Shown here: one piece after another, positions 23,601-36,200 of the stretch
Position numbering within the stretch: position 1 is the stretch's first letter
Layout of the letters: each line of letters starts with the position of its first letter
NCBI GenBank assembly: GCA_018350325.1
Contig: JAEVLN010000003.1
Location: forward strand, 1,535,214 to 1,599,213
Length of the DNA stretch: 64,000 nucleotides
Direction: 5' to 3'
Source of the DNA: Globodera rostochiensis
Lineage: Eukaryota > Nematoda > Chromadorea > Rhabditida > Heteroderidae
Made by a program: the position numbers and the translations under genes
The notes under the pieces: model-generated
What the model was told of the DNA's origin: nothing
Database searches by the model: none
What the model saw: only the letters and a program-made list of their open reading frames with translations

Positions 23601-24262
23601 TCATAGCCGGGTCTGCAATGGCAACGGTAGCCGTTTACGCTGTCTTCACACCGCTCCGTTCCCGTCCCGTCACATGGCAACATTGTTTCGCACTCGTCCA
23701 CATTGTGCTCGCAATGGACGCCGTCAAAGCCAAGTCGGCACTGGCATTCGTAGACCGGGCCCCGGTTGACGCAAGTGCCGTTGTTGCGGCATGGGGCAAC
23801 CGCACAGTGATCGACCATATATTGGCACTGGTAGCCTTCGTAACCGGGAGAACATTCGCATTCGTACGCATTCTCCTAAAGGACAAAATGAAAGTGTTAA
23901 ACAAAAAAGTCATTCCGTCAGAGCACCAAATCTCGGCAGCTCGCTCCGTTTTTACACGGATTTGGCTCGCATTCGTTCTGTTCTTGCTCGCAAAATGTGC
24001 CGTTCCAGCCGGGCCGACACACGCAATGCCGATCAAACAGCGAGTCGACACATTGGCCCCCGTTGAGACACGGCGTCGGGTCGCACAAATCGTCCTAAAT
24101 TGGCATTTTGCCAACGTTTAGTCCTTTTATCCAAACTAGCCTTAATCTGACACCGCTTTCCGCTGAAACCGTGCGGACATTCGCACTCAAAATCGTTGTT
24201 CAAATCGTGGCATTTGGCCCCTAAGGCACACGGAGAGTCCGCGCAATCGTCTAAACAATTTA
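17694..24262 (-). other. Uif-like gene, EGF-laminin G-HYR, TM and cytoplasmic tail
   Basis: About ten EGF repeats run from 24,262 to 22,985, many in one long exon (22,985-23,820) with CxNxGxC and DIDEC motifs. A laminin-G/pentraxin-like fold follows (22,030-22,975; [19 protein letters not shown]). Next come HYR ([13 protein letters not shown], 21,650-21,960), a sushi-like module (21,350-21,600), ephrin-receptor-like repeats (19,780-20,640) and two EGFs (19,370-19,730). The TM helix [18 protein letters not shown] is at about 19,160-19,220, followed by basic RFSRSSSS. The tail continues across an intron filled with a 23-bp array to 17,945-18,235, then 17,784-17,878 and a last exon ending [13 protein letters not shown] 17,694-17,696. 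The tail is Ser/Pro-rich without an enzymatic domain. Confidence 0.82.
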
Positions 24263-27200
24263 ATTGTCGGTTGGAATTTTCTTTTGAATGAATTGGACGA
24301 GTGCCAAACCCTTCCAAAGTAATTTTCATGACCATTCCCAACATTAATTCTCTTTTAATTTTGTTTGTAATAATTTGTTTATCCGACCTCCCCCCCCCCA
24401 ACTCCCAAGAAATTGAAATGTTTGGTCTGAATGCCTTCGTCATCAACCCTTCATTCGGTCTATCCCGCTAATGATCAACAGCTGTCCCCTTGTCCCCTTC
24501 TTCTGCCCCCCCCTCGGGGGCGCCACTCCTTTTTCTTTTCCATCCCCCGAGGGAAAGTTCATAATCATTTTACTTGAAGAAAGAACTTTTTCTTTTCGGT
24601 AAATCCTCGAGGAGCCAAAGTCCAAATTTTGAAATTGTTTTTGCAATTTTTTGTATTTTGTTTGACACGCTCACAAATTACCAATTCGATGCCCTCCCTC
24701 CATTCACTTCGCCCGCCTTCACATTGTCCCTTTCAAAGCCCTTTCCCCTCTCCCCAATTTCCTCCGATGTTCGGCCAAATACACAATAAGAGGTTAGAGA
24801 AAGACAAAGGCAAAGATAAAAAGAAAATGGCAAATGCCTCGGCATTCACTCCAAATAGGGCCAGCGAATACACTTTTGCCGGAGGCAAATCGAGGGTCAG
24901 ACACGCAGAGGAAAATTGCTGCTGCAGGGCAAAGCAAAAAGACGCCGACGGACAGGAAAGCCTGACGACATCGCCTCGGGCGCAAACATTGCCGGAACAG
25001 GTTAGGAAATATGCTATTGATTGGACAAATTAGCCCCATTCGGTGTTCAATTTGCATTTCCCCCTTTATAGGGGGGGGGGGCCTCAGACAATTCACAAAA
25101 ATCCATTTTATTCCCAATAATCCGACCGACCGACGACAAAAACATAAATAAACAAACCAATCGAATCTGCCAGCAGCCGGTTGCTGCAATTGTTTCATTC
25201 AGTCGGACGCCCTTTTCGAAATATTCACAAAAAGTGTTTATTTGTTTGTTCACAATTCCCCCCCCCCCAAAAAGTGTCTTTAGAAATCATTCTTTAGGGA
25301 CCAAAGTTCAGAAAATGAAACAAAAAACGGTTAAAAATGCACCAAACCCAAAAGACTTCTGAAAAAAATACAAAATATGAAAGAAACTGACTAAAATAAT
25401 CGTTTTTTAGCATTCTTTTGAAAATAAAAGGAAGGGATTCCCCCGCACATTTTTAAGCTAAAATTATTCGCTCTGATGGCCTGCTGCTTCTGTTGCTGCC
25501 CCATTTTGCGTTGTGTCTTTTGGTTCTGCGCTTTCGAAGCGTTTCTTTCGCTGTACTTGTGGTACTCAGTTCTCAGCGACTTAATACGCACCTTCGACAA
25601 CTCAACGTCAGTTTTTCGTTGAGTTTAAGCGATCGCCCATTAATTGCCCCATCACCCATTAATTGCCCCATCGCCCATTAATTGCCCCATCGCCCATTAA
25701 TTGCCCCGTCGCCCCGCCCATTAGTAATTCCAATTAATTCCCCCACCGCCCATCAGAGAGCTAAAGGACGTGCTTCTGCTGGTGGTGCTGACCGGCTGGC
25801 TGATCACCTTGGGTGTGTCCACCGCTTCGCTGGTGATCTCCAAGCGCAAGAAAGACTCTCAATTTGTATGGCCTCGGCTGGTCAGTGATCGAGGACTGGG
25901 GCAGTGTCCAATCATTCGTTTATCCCCTCAGGTACAGCAAAGTGGACTGCTTGTGCTCGGCTTCCTGCTCGCCCTCCTCCTGGTCATCTACTTCGCCGGA
26001 GGAGCTTACAGAATAAACAGCTGGCTGATCTCTTTCTATGAGGTGTTTTCAATAAGTGCCGAGCCTATTTCTGTACAATTATTCTCAGAGCGTCTTTTCT
26101 GATCCGCTTGATCGGGAAGCGCGGCAAGACGCACATGAAAGTTTACGTCTCCACTTTCTGGTGCTGATACCGCTCGACTTTCTGCACATTTGCTACATGG
26201 CATCTGCACTTTGTGCCACCAAAAAGTATTATAAAGAGTTGCAGACGGAGACATTGGGGGGACCTTTTCAGGTTGGGTGGACGAAGGCATTTGACAATGG
26301 CAAAACACTCAGAATTTAGCGAGTCAGCCAAAATGACCCGACTCAGCCGCCCACGAACCCGCACTACAAAGGGTCGATCAGCTGAAACAACCGGCGGAAT
26401 GGCAACCTGCTGGTCTCTGTTCTCTTGATCTCCAATCAAACAACAATATTTGTTGATCGTCGATGTCTACGACACATCCACACAATCCCATCGATGCCTA
26501 TGGCACATCCACACAAACACATCGATGCCTATGGCACATCCACACAATCCAAAGAATGCGCAATTGTCCCCGTGAATATTTATGAGCTTATTCAATTCCA
26601 TTTTTGTACCACAAACTTTAATGAAAAATAAAACTCATCCTTGAAATTGTGCCTCTAAATCGATCGATCGATGACCCAATCCTCTCCCATCGATCGATGA
26701 CCCAATCCTCCCCCTAATCGATCGATGACCCAATCCTCCCCCATCGATCGATGACCCCGTCCTCCCCTTAATCGATCGATGACCCAATCCTCCCCCCTCC
26801 CCCTAATCGGTCGTTAGACCCACCGATGTTCCGTTCGCAGTTCGTCCCCTCCCAGCCGGGCAAACATTTGCATTTGTATCGGCCCAATTGCAAAGGAACG
26901 CAGTCGGTTCCGTTACGGCACGGCTGCTCACTTTTACAAGGGTCCGAAATTTGCAAACAGTCGGCACCGGTAAAGCCGGTTCTAATTTGTTAGATGGATT
27001 AGAAGCGGGGGGGGGGGATTTGGGGGACCTGCAGATGCATTTGGTTGTGCCAAAGCCGGGCAGATCCTGGCACACGCCGCCATTGGGACAGTGCGGCGCC
27101 GAAATACATTCGTCCAGTCCAAATTGGCATCGAGATCCGGTGAAATCTGACAGTTATTGGAATTAATTTGCGTTCGTTTTGGAATTTGATTGGTTAGCCC

Positions 27201-30200
27201 AACTTTGGGCACAAATGCAGCGGAATCCGCCATTGTGCAGCTCGCACGTGCCCCCGTTCAGGCACGGCTTTGAGTCACATAACGGAATTTGCTGCTCGCA
27301 CAATGAGCCGGTGAAGCCGGGACGGCACTCGCAAATTTCCTTAATTTTAAAGTTACAAAACCCCTCGGGGGCTGACCAAACTTTTTACCTTATGATTAGC
27401 GACCACACACTGTCCCCGGTTTAAACATTTGACACTTTTGCAGTCCAATTTCTTGCACTGTTCCTCCATAAAACGGCCCGTCTCCGCCGTGTGAGTGTCG
27501 TTGGGACACCGGAGGCAGCGCTGTTGGCCGATGTCGGGCTTAAAAGGGTTTATTAAAGAGAGAGTCGTGGGGCTTTTTGATTGAATTAACCTGGTAGAAG
27601 TTGATGGGACACGACGAACAAGGTTCGAGGCCAGAGATTGAGAAATGCCCCGGGGTGCAAGGCTGTTTGCAGTGGTCTGCCCCGACAGAACCCAATTTGG
27701 CAGTGTATGTGCCCTGAGGTAAGGACAGCTGACCGGAGAAATGCTTCAGGGCAAAATCACCTCTGGGCATGGCTGGCACTGCTTGAATCCTTCGAGAGGA
27801 GGTGGGCCTGAAAAGGTATGCCGAGGACAAAGCTGGCAAGGGACCAGCCCGGTCGGGCTGAACATTCCATTCCCACACAACGCCAGGCAGGAATCATTGC
27901 TGAGTGCGCCGTACTGTTAAAAAGAAATTGATAGTGAAGTGTTGCGAGGGGGGGGGGGGGAGGGAGTCAGCAAGCAGGACATCAGAAAAGAGAGAGACGC
28001 GAGAAAAGCACCTGGAGGGTGTAAATGCCCTCGGGGGAGGAGCGAGAAAAGCACCTGGAGGGTGTAATGCCCTCGGGGGAGGAACGAGAAAAGCACCTGG
28101 AGGGTGTAAATGCCCTCGGGGGAGGAGCGAGAAAAGCACCTGGAGCGTGTAAGTGCCCTCGGGGCACTGCTTGCATCGGCTTTGCCCCTCTTTGTCCTGA
28201 TACGTGCCCAATGGACACTCAGCGCAGGAATTGTTCACAAATAAAGTTCCTTTAGGGCATGGCACTAAAAATTGTTTATTAAGTGCCCAAATTAATTAAT
28301 TCAGTAACGGCATTCGGGAAGTTCTGGCGCCGGCGACAGTGTCGCATCGTCTTGCTGCGGTTCTCTGAGCAGTTCCCCACTGGAACATGTGAATCCCTGA
28401 GACATCTGGATGCTTGTGGCATTTATCGACGGACAAATTAAACCCTAAAATGAACTTATATATTAAAAGTATGAAAAGAATAGAACCAATTAAAATTGAA
28501 ATCAATAAAATTGCCTGCGCGGCCGGGAGCGAGTCTCCGAAGAGGCCAAGAAGTGTCCGGACGGGCTGTGAGGCGCCCGGAATGCGTAGGTCGAAGATTG
28601 TGCGAAGGGTGAGGGAGCACAGCTCGTAAAAGACGGGTTGCAGAACGGTGGGCAGAATTTGTACGGTCAAATTGGCATGGACATAAAAGGGGCGAAATGA
28701 CGCAATTAAAGAACACTAATTAAGTATATTATCCAACTGTCTTCTCGTCGTCTGTATGTGAAAATTTGGCGTCCAAAAAGCGCACATAAATTTGAACAGT
28801 GCTCGAGCAGCGTTGGCTGAGCACTTTGTCAATGCCGTCAAACATCGTGCCAACCATAAATTCGTAACTCTTTGAGGGGCAAAAATTAAAAAACAATTCA
28901 AATCGCAACGGCAAAACAATCGAACCTTTAGACATTCGTTTGGCATCGGTGACGAAAGTGCGTATTTGACATCGACACGCATTTGATACTGAGCCGGCTC
29001 CATCGATATTGGCACGCAGGCGGGCGAAGAGGGTCTGATAGAGTGAGAAAGTCTCAGAAATTATTCAGAAAATCCCCCCCCCCCTCCACCCCCCCCACCC
29101 CCGACCTCGGCATCCATTGGCGGCTCAACCCCCCGCCGGACTTTGTCTCCAACGAACACGTGTACAGCTGAGGCAAAGTGAGGAGTGCCGTCGATTCTGA
29201 TTCCTTCGGCCTCTGTTGGACGATGCCGACAAACCGGTATCCCTTCCGGCACTCCAACTTGCATGCCGACCCGGCGGCCTGTCTCTGGCACTCTTTTTGC
29301 ACACTTTGGTCGTCCACGGGCAAAGACCACGGTGAGCACAGCTCAGGCAAAAGCACAACTTGAAAACGGCATTTGTTGTGGTTGGAATGTGCGTCGGTCA
29401 CCGACACCTCCACCTAAACATGTACAACTTCTTGTAGAGGAACATTTCTTCCATCTTCGAGTTGCCATCCCCCACGGCACTGCCGCAAACCCAATAGGTA
29501 AATGCTCTCTATACCGTCAAATGTTTGTGAAGTCGAATGGTTGCTTCGGCTGGTTCGAACGTGGTCTGTTTGATGGGGGACATGTCCTGGATGGCCAGAC
29601 GGATGCTGGACTCATTAAAGACGACGTGCTGCTCCGTCTGGTTCTCGCCCGCCCAGAGGGCGTACGATTCAGGGCATTTAACAATTGGTGGCACGGTGTC
29701 AGGAATTCGCAGACGGATCACGCACTCGGCATAATTGCCAGCTTCGTCGAAGGCCTGGTACAGTACATCGGTGTCCTGACTGATCGGGTACGGTGGCTGG
29801 AAGTCCTCCGGCTTTGTTCGCATGTACGCAATGCGTCCCGAGTTGTCCTCCGCCTCCGGCACAACGAAGGAGGCCGGCAGCAATTGGCCATGTTCGTCCG
29901 TCTGCACAAATACCGGCGACTGGGGACAATTCCGGAAACGGGGCGATTCCGCATCGCTTAAGGCAATTAATGAAAGTTGTGTTTCTAAAAGTTTATTCTA
30001 ATGGCTTACCAGCACTGAGGGACGCTGGCATTCCATCCGACTTGTAAATGTGTGGGCACTTCGTTGGTTGACGAAAGAGGCGCGAGACAGCCGTGCAGAT
30101 CGAATCTTAGACACGGGTTCCGTTCGTATTCGGTGATGCCAAGCAGAATGTAGCGAGCCCGAAGGGGAGGGTCCAATTGAAATTGGTACATTCGTTTGTG

Positions 30201-33200
30201 GTTCCCGGACGGAGTGATGAATTCCTGAAAGAATGACATTTTCAGAAGAACTTTATCTTCCTGAACACTTACGGTTGGGTAATTGTCGTAGTTCTGGCTG
30301 AACTGCACCTTGTAGAACAGCTGCATCTTCGTAACGTGTCCCGCCAGTCGACCGTTGCCGGCCACGCCCGCCAGTCTCAGCGTGGTCAGTGTGTAAATCC
30401 GTTGCAAATCCACCGACAAGAAGATGAACGCGTCCTTGGATCCGCACCAGCCCGTGGAGGACATGCGAGACTTATGTGGCTAAAAGGAGAGCTTCGTCAT
30501 GTTTTCCGGGTTGGTCCGTGCCTCATAGCCCCAGATTGTTTTGTCAGAATTGTCGGCGAACGCCCCGTCGGGGATAAATCCGGTGGAAATGCCAACGTCC
30601 TCGCTCAACACGCACGCAGTCCCCAGGGCACAGCTCAACGTGTCGCTCGGAAAAGGCAAATAGCCGGGGCGGTTGCACGTGAAGCGGGCGACGGCGCCCT
30701 CTTCGATGGAGTCGAGATGCGTTTGGCCGTCGTCGGGATGGCCCGGGTCCACTGGGATTTATTTATTGTATGGCCAATCATTTTTAATGATCAGACGACT
30801 CACCACAGACTGGACCTTCGCATCGCAAATCTGAGAAAGACCCCATGAGAACAATTTAAAGTTGCGGATAGTTTTTGCCTACCGCCCAAGTCCCAGGTGC
30901 CGTCCACGTTACAACGGATCATCCGGTCGTCGTAAGAAGACTTGCCGACGACGGAATAGGGCGGCCGGCATTGGAAGAGGAACGCACTGCCAACTTTGAA
31001 GCTGCTCGGACTCGACTCGCTTTCAAAATACGCCCCCGAAAGCGCCGGGGGCGGTCCGCAGTCGACCAACGGGCAAATTACCTTCACAGACAAAAGGTCA
31101 CAAAGTACGGAAATGGCTGGCGCCCACCTCCGGCCCACTCAGCCAGTACTCGGACCCATCAGTGCGCGGGTCGTAAATGCATTGCCGCGATTCGCCCAAC
31201 GGACTGTGCCTCGGGGGACGATTTGTTTGGGAGCAGACAAAGCTCAGATTGTGTCGGTAGGGAATGGAGACGGAGTCGGGATGGACGAACAGTCCGATGG
31301 CCGTGTTATTCTTGATGCCTTGGCAGGTGGCCGGGACACAGGTCGGCACGGTGCCGTTCCAGTTGCCATCCGCCAGGCATTTCAAATGCGAAGGACCACG
31401 CATCTGGTGACCAAACTCGCATCGGAATTCCAACACGACCGGAAATACGAAGGAAGTGTTGTCCGGAGTGATCAGCTGACCATTCTCAGGGGCACTCAAC
31501 GGCGAGCAGTGCTGGAAGGTGAAGGCTGGCGGTTTCGGGAATCCCGGGCCAACTCACTTTTGAGATGCAGCTTCTGTTCAAACGCAAAGAGTCCATCGGC
31601 CCGACGCCCGTCTCGCCGTCCCTCAAGCGCATTCCGTTCTGCCCAACCGAAGTGAACAGATCGAACCCCTCTTCGCAGCTGCACCAATGACCGCCCTGAC
31701 TGTTGTGGCAGTGGTGTTCACAGCCTCCGTTTTGCCCATCAGAGCATTCGTTGACGTCTGAACGGTCCGGTTAGCGGTGTTCGGAACCAATCTTTGATTT
31801 CAATCAAAGACATTATGTACTTATTGAACACCTTCGCAAGATGATCGTTGGCATCCAAGAAATTCCATTTTTAAGCAGGCAATTCCGCTGTTGAACTCCA
31901 ACACGTCCATTCGTACCACGCGCGCTTCGATTGGTCGAGTTAGCATAAGCGTTTCCGTGGCAATAGAAGTGCCTGGAGGATTAAATCAAAAATATCCTTC
32001 CTTTCATTTACTTACCCAACGATCGAACTCTGATCAGACCCTCGGGGTCCGACTGATCGCCTCCGGAAAGACTTTTGTTCGCCGCTGTTTGATCATCATC
32101 AGCCAATCCTCGCATGTACGGGACGAGAGGCACATTCTCTTCCATTGAATACGACAGCACAAATTTTGTGGGGAAAACGCCGGCGGCGGCCGCCTCTGGC
32201 GGAATGCCCAGGGAAAGGTCCAGCACTTTTTCAATGCGCAACTTCTCAATTATCTGACAAATGTAAAAGCCAATTTTTTGTTGCTTTTAAAAGCTTTTGC
32301 CTTGGGTGCGGGAAAGTTGAAAGTGAATGTTGCGGCGATTGTGCCGTTTAGCGCCGCGTCTCCAACGACGGATAGTGCGGCTGAACTCTGCCGATCGTCG
32401 CACCAGCCGCTGCCTTTGGCAGTGATCAGATGGCCGGCAATAGGCACACCGAGGGCGGTCTGTACTGAAGTGGGCTGGATCGGAATCAGTCCAATTTCAG
32501 CGCACACTGAAAAAGAAACAAATCGGCTTTTGTTTTGACCTGATTTTCATACTATTTTGAGGCGTAAATCCCTTCAGGCAACGACAATGATAGCCTCCGG
32601 GTGTGTTCACACATTGGCTGGACTTTGAAGCACAGTTGGCCAACTTCTCGGCACATTCGTCAATGTCCCGGCACTCGGATGCCTTAAAGGTCGAATTTTT
32701 GGCCAAATTGATTTATCGTTTCGATTACCCCGCTTAATGTCTGATTGGCTAAGCATTTCACTGTCTCCGCTCCCATTGAACGGAATCCGTGCCGGCATTC
32801 AACTCGAAGCGACTCGCCGAACAACAACTCCGTTATTGGCACCGACCTCTTCCGGGTTTCCGGCCATTTTTTATCCTCCAAATGCCAATGGAATTCGCCA
32901 TTTTCAACCAGCGGAAGATTTGTACATCGAAGTTCTAAATAATAATAAAAACCCCAAATAATAATGTTTTGGAGAATAACATCGAAGTTCTAAATAATAA
33001 TAAAAACCCCAAATAATAATGTTTTGGAGAATAACATCGAAGTTCTAAATAATAATAAAAACCCCAAATAATAATGTTTTGGAGAATAACATCGAAGTTC
33101 TAAATAATAATAAAAACCCCAAATAATAATGTTTTGGAGAATAAAAGTTCTAAATAATAATAAAAACCCCAAATAATAATGTTTTGGAGAATAACATCGA

Positions 33201-36200
33201 AGTTCTAAATAATAATAAAAACCCCAAATAATAATGTTTTGGAGAATAAAAGTTCTAAATAATAATAAAAACCCCAAATAATAATGTTTTGGAGAATAAC
33301 ATCGAAGTTCTAAATAATAATAAAAACCCCAAATAATAATGTTTTGGAGAATAAAAGTTCTAAATAATAATAAAAACCCCAAATAATAATGTTTTGGAGA
33401 ATAACCAACTCACTTTTACATTGCGGCTGTGCCGTCGACCATTGTCCATTAGATTGGCATACGATACTTTGCGCCCCGTCGCGGCGATACCCGTCCGCAC
33501 ATTTGAAACTGTAGACGCTACCGTAACCTATACCGTCGCCAAATTGGAGCGATCTTTCGCCGGAGCTGAACACGGGCAACACGGGACAGATGGGCGCTGA
33601 GCAGAATTTTATGTTAAAAAGGTTAATTGAACGAGTCGAACTTTTGCATTTTGGCGTCTGTGTCCAGCGGCCTTCGTCCGTGCAGGAAATTTCCTCGGTT
33701 TCTTTGCCGGAGGGGAAGCTGAAGCCCTTATAACAGCGAAAGCGGGCCATTCCGGCGAAGGAAACGTTGGTGGCCATAACGGCAAAACCATTGGCAATTT
33801 GCGGTATGGAGGAGCAGTAAATGGCTTAAAGTCAAAAATGGATGCAGCTTTTATGAGTCCGTGCCGTACGTTGGCAGTCCGGGATGGCATCCTTCTCCGA
33901 CCAGCGACCGCCCAATTCGCAAATTGTTTCAAAGTGCCGACCGCGACCCGTCACAAACTCGGCACCGCGCTCGCAGCTAACCGTTACGCGAGTGCCGTAG
34001 GCGGTGTTGCGCGTGGAGAGCAAAACGCGCCGGGAGGGAAGCGACAGACGGGCACAGCCTGAGGGTTCATGACCAATGATTGATTGGTGAGGGAATGAAT
34101 GCCACCGACTTGAGGAAAAGGAAATGTTCCAGCCGGTGCCATGGCGAAGTTCATTGGCCCTCCACACCAACTCCACCCGACTTTGGCGTGCAAATATCTG
34201 AACTTCTTCAACTATTTGTTTGACCCCTTCTTCATTCGTTGCCCCAACCGTTTTGGGAGGCGGCGAGTCCGCGCTGAATCCGTTCTCGATGGGATGCAAC
34301 GGCCGTCCGTCTTCAACTCCTTCAGCAGAACCCTCAAATATACGCAGGGAATCGCCCGAATCAGCAACATCCCACGCATTGACGGCCAATGTCAACGAAA
34401 TCGCCGCATCTTTCAAAGCATTGAAAATAATAATTAGTCCAATTCCCCTCCGGCGGTACCTTCCGTCTTTCCTTCCATTTTTTCTTCAGTTTGTGCCGTT
34501 GGCAATTCGACCGTCCACCGGCAGATTTGTGCCGGGGCATAAGAAAGGTGGGCATTGCCGGGGCTGGTCAGTACGCCGTGAGAACGACGGATTACATTGT
34601 CGCAGCCTTTTATTTGTGGCGGCAATTTATTTTATAATTTAAATACAAAAAAGTCAAAAAGTGTCATAGCCTAAACGGCACCCACCCTTTTTGTAGCCGA
34701 TGGAGAAGCCTTTTCGATTGCCGAACTGACTGCTGAAGAAGTACAGGTAAAGGCGAGACTGAGTGGACACAATTAATTGCGGCTCCGACTAAAATTGAAG
34801 AATTTAGCCCATTTTCTTTGCATTAGCAACACTTTTCCGCTCAATCTGGCCAATGTCGGCGCTGCGGGGTGTGCCCCATCGTAAATCAACAGAAAGTCCC
34901 TGTCCGGCTCCAAGTCCAACTCTTCAATCTGGGGATTTTGAGTTTTATACTAAATTCGAAAATCCGGTCAACTCACTGTTAGAGAGATGAGTTGCCCCTC
35001 GGGGGCCTGCAAGTGCCACACACATTCCATGCCGTTCGGATAGAGACGAGGCCAATCCGGACTGTTCAGCTGCTGGGATTGCGATTGGGCGCTCAGGTGG
35101 CCACCACAGGAAGCGGAAACTTAAGCGGTCAAACGTCAACGGCCAAAGACCAGCCGGACCGTTCTGAATCTTACCGGCTCTCCACGAGGCCTGAAATCCG
35201 CGTGCTTGAATTGCTTGATCAGCGCGGAAGCGGATAACCATTCGATTAGAGGCGGAGTCGAAAGTGAGAAGCTGGAGAGGGCGAGGCGACCCGGACAATG
35301 TGGCCAACTGAACGACGGGAAAGAGGTCGGGACGGAGTTCTCGAGAGTCTCATACCGCAATGCTCGTGTTTTCAGCTGGGCCGCCATCCACCACGCTGAC
35401 CAAATCCTGGTGCTCTTCCGTCTCGAATGACTCAAAACTAAGCTGAAACATTTAAATTAACCAATTAGCATATGCCGTAATTCGGGAGTTGCCTGAATGC
35501 GCGAATTGAGTGGGCCTTCCAAAACCCAACGGCAATTGGCTCCGGCGTTGTACGACAACGGAAAATTGGGCGTTTCAATACGGCCAGATTCGCCCTTTTC
35601 GTAGCGTTGGCAGGACGACTCGCCGTGGACTATTCAAATTGAATTTTATGAAATTGGATGTTCAAAGCTCACAAGGACAGTTAAGCTCATCACTGAAATC
35701 TCCACAGTCGTCCACGCCATCGCAATGAACGCGATCCGGAAGACATTTTCCATTTTGGCAGAAGAAAGATCCTGGGGGGACAAAGAAAAATCATAAGCAC
35801 AAAGTTTAAATGAGTTTTTCTCATTTTTCAACTTCGTCGCCTCCGGGCGTAGGCCTTCAACAAATTCATTTGTTTTTTGTCCTCTCAAAATTGGTTCAAG
35901 GCTAAGCTAACAATCGGCTAAATTGGGTTACAAAAGAGCGAATTCGCCGAATTCGGTTTGGGAAGTTGAGAAAATGGAAAAATTTAAATTATTTCAGAAA
36001 AAAAACCAAAAAGAAATGCGGGCGCGCACCTTTTACACAAGCATTTCTCTCGCACACAAAGGGCAACAAAAGGTTGCACACGTCCAGGCTCCAACTCGGC
36101 TCCGTGGGTTCAATGTCCATGGAAACCTTTTATGAATTTATTTTTATTTATTTATTTATTTAATTTATTATTTATTTGTTTGTACCTTAGTGCAGCTTCC

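Noticed and set aside
32990..33382. 130-codon minus-strand frame with repeated [24 protein letters not shown] text
   Set aside because: It is the reading of the 50/55-bp intronic array, not a protein.
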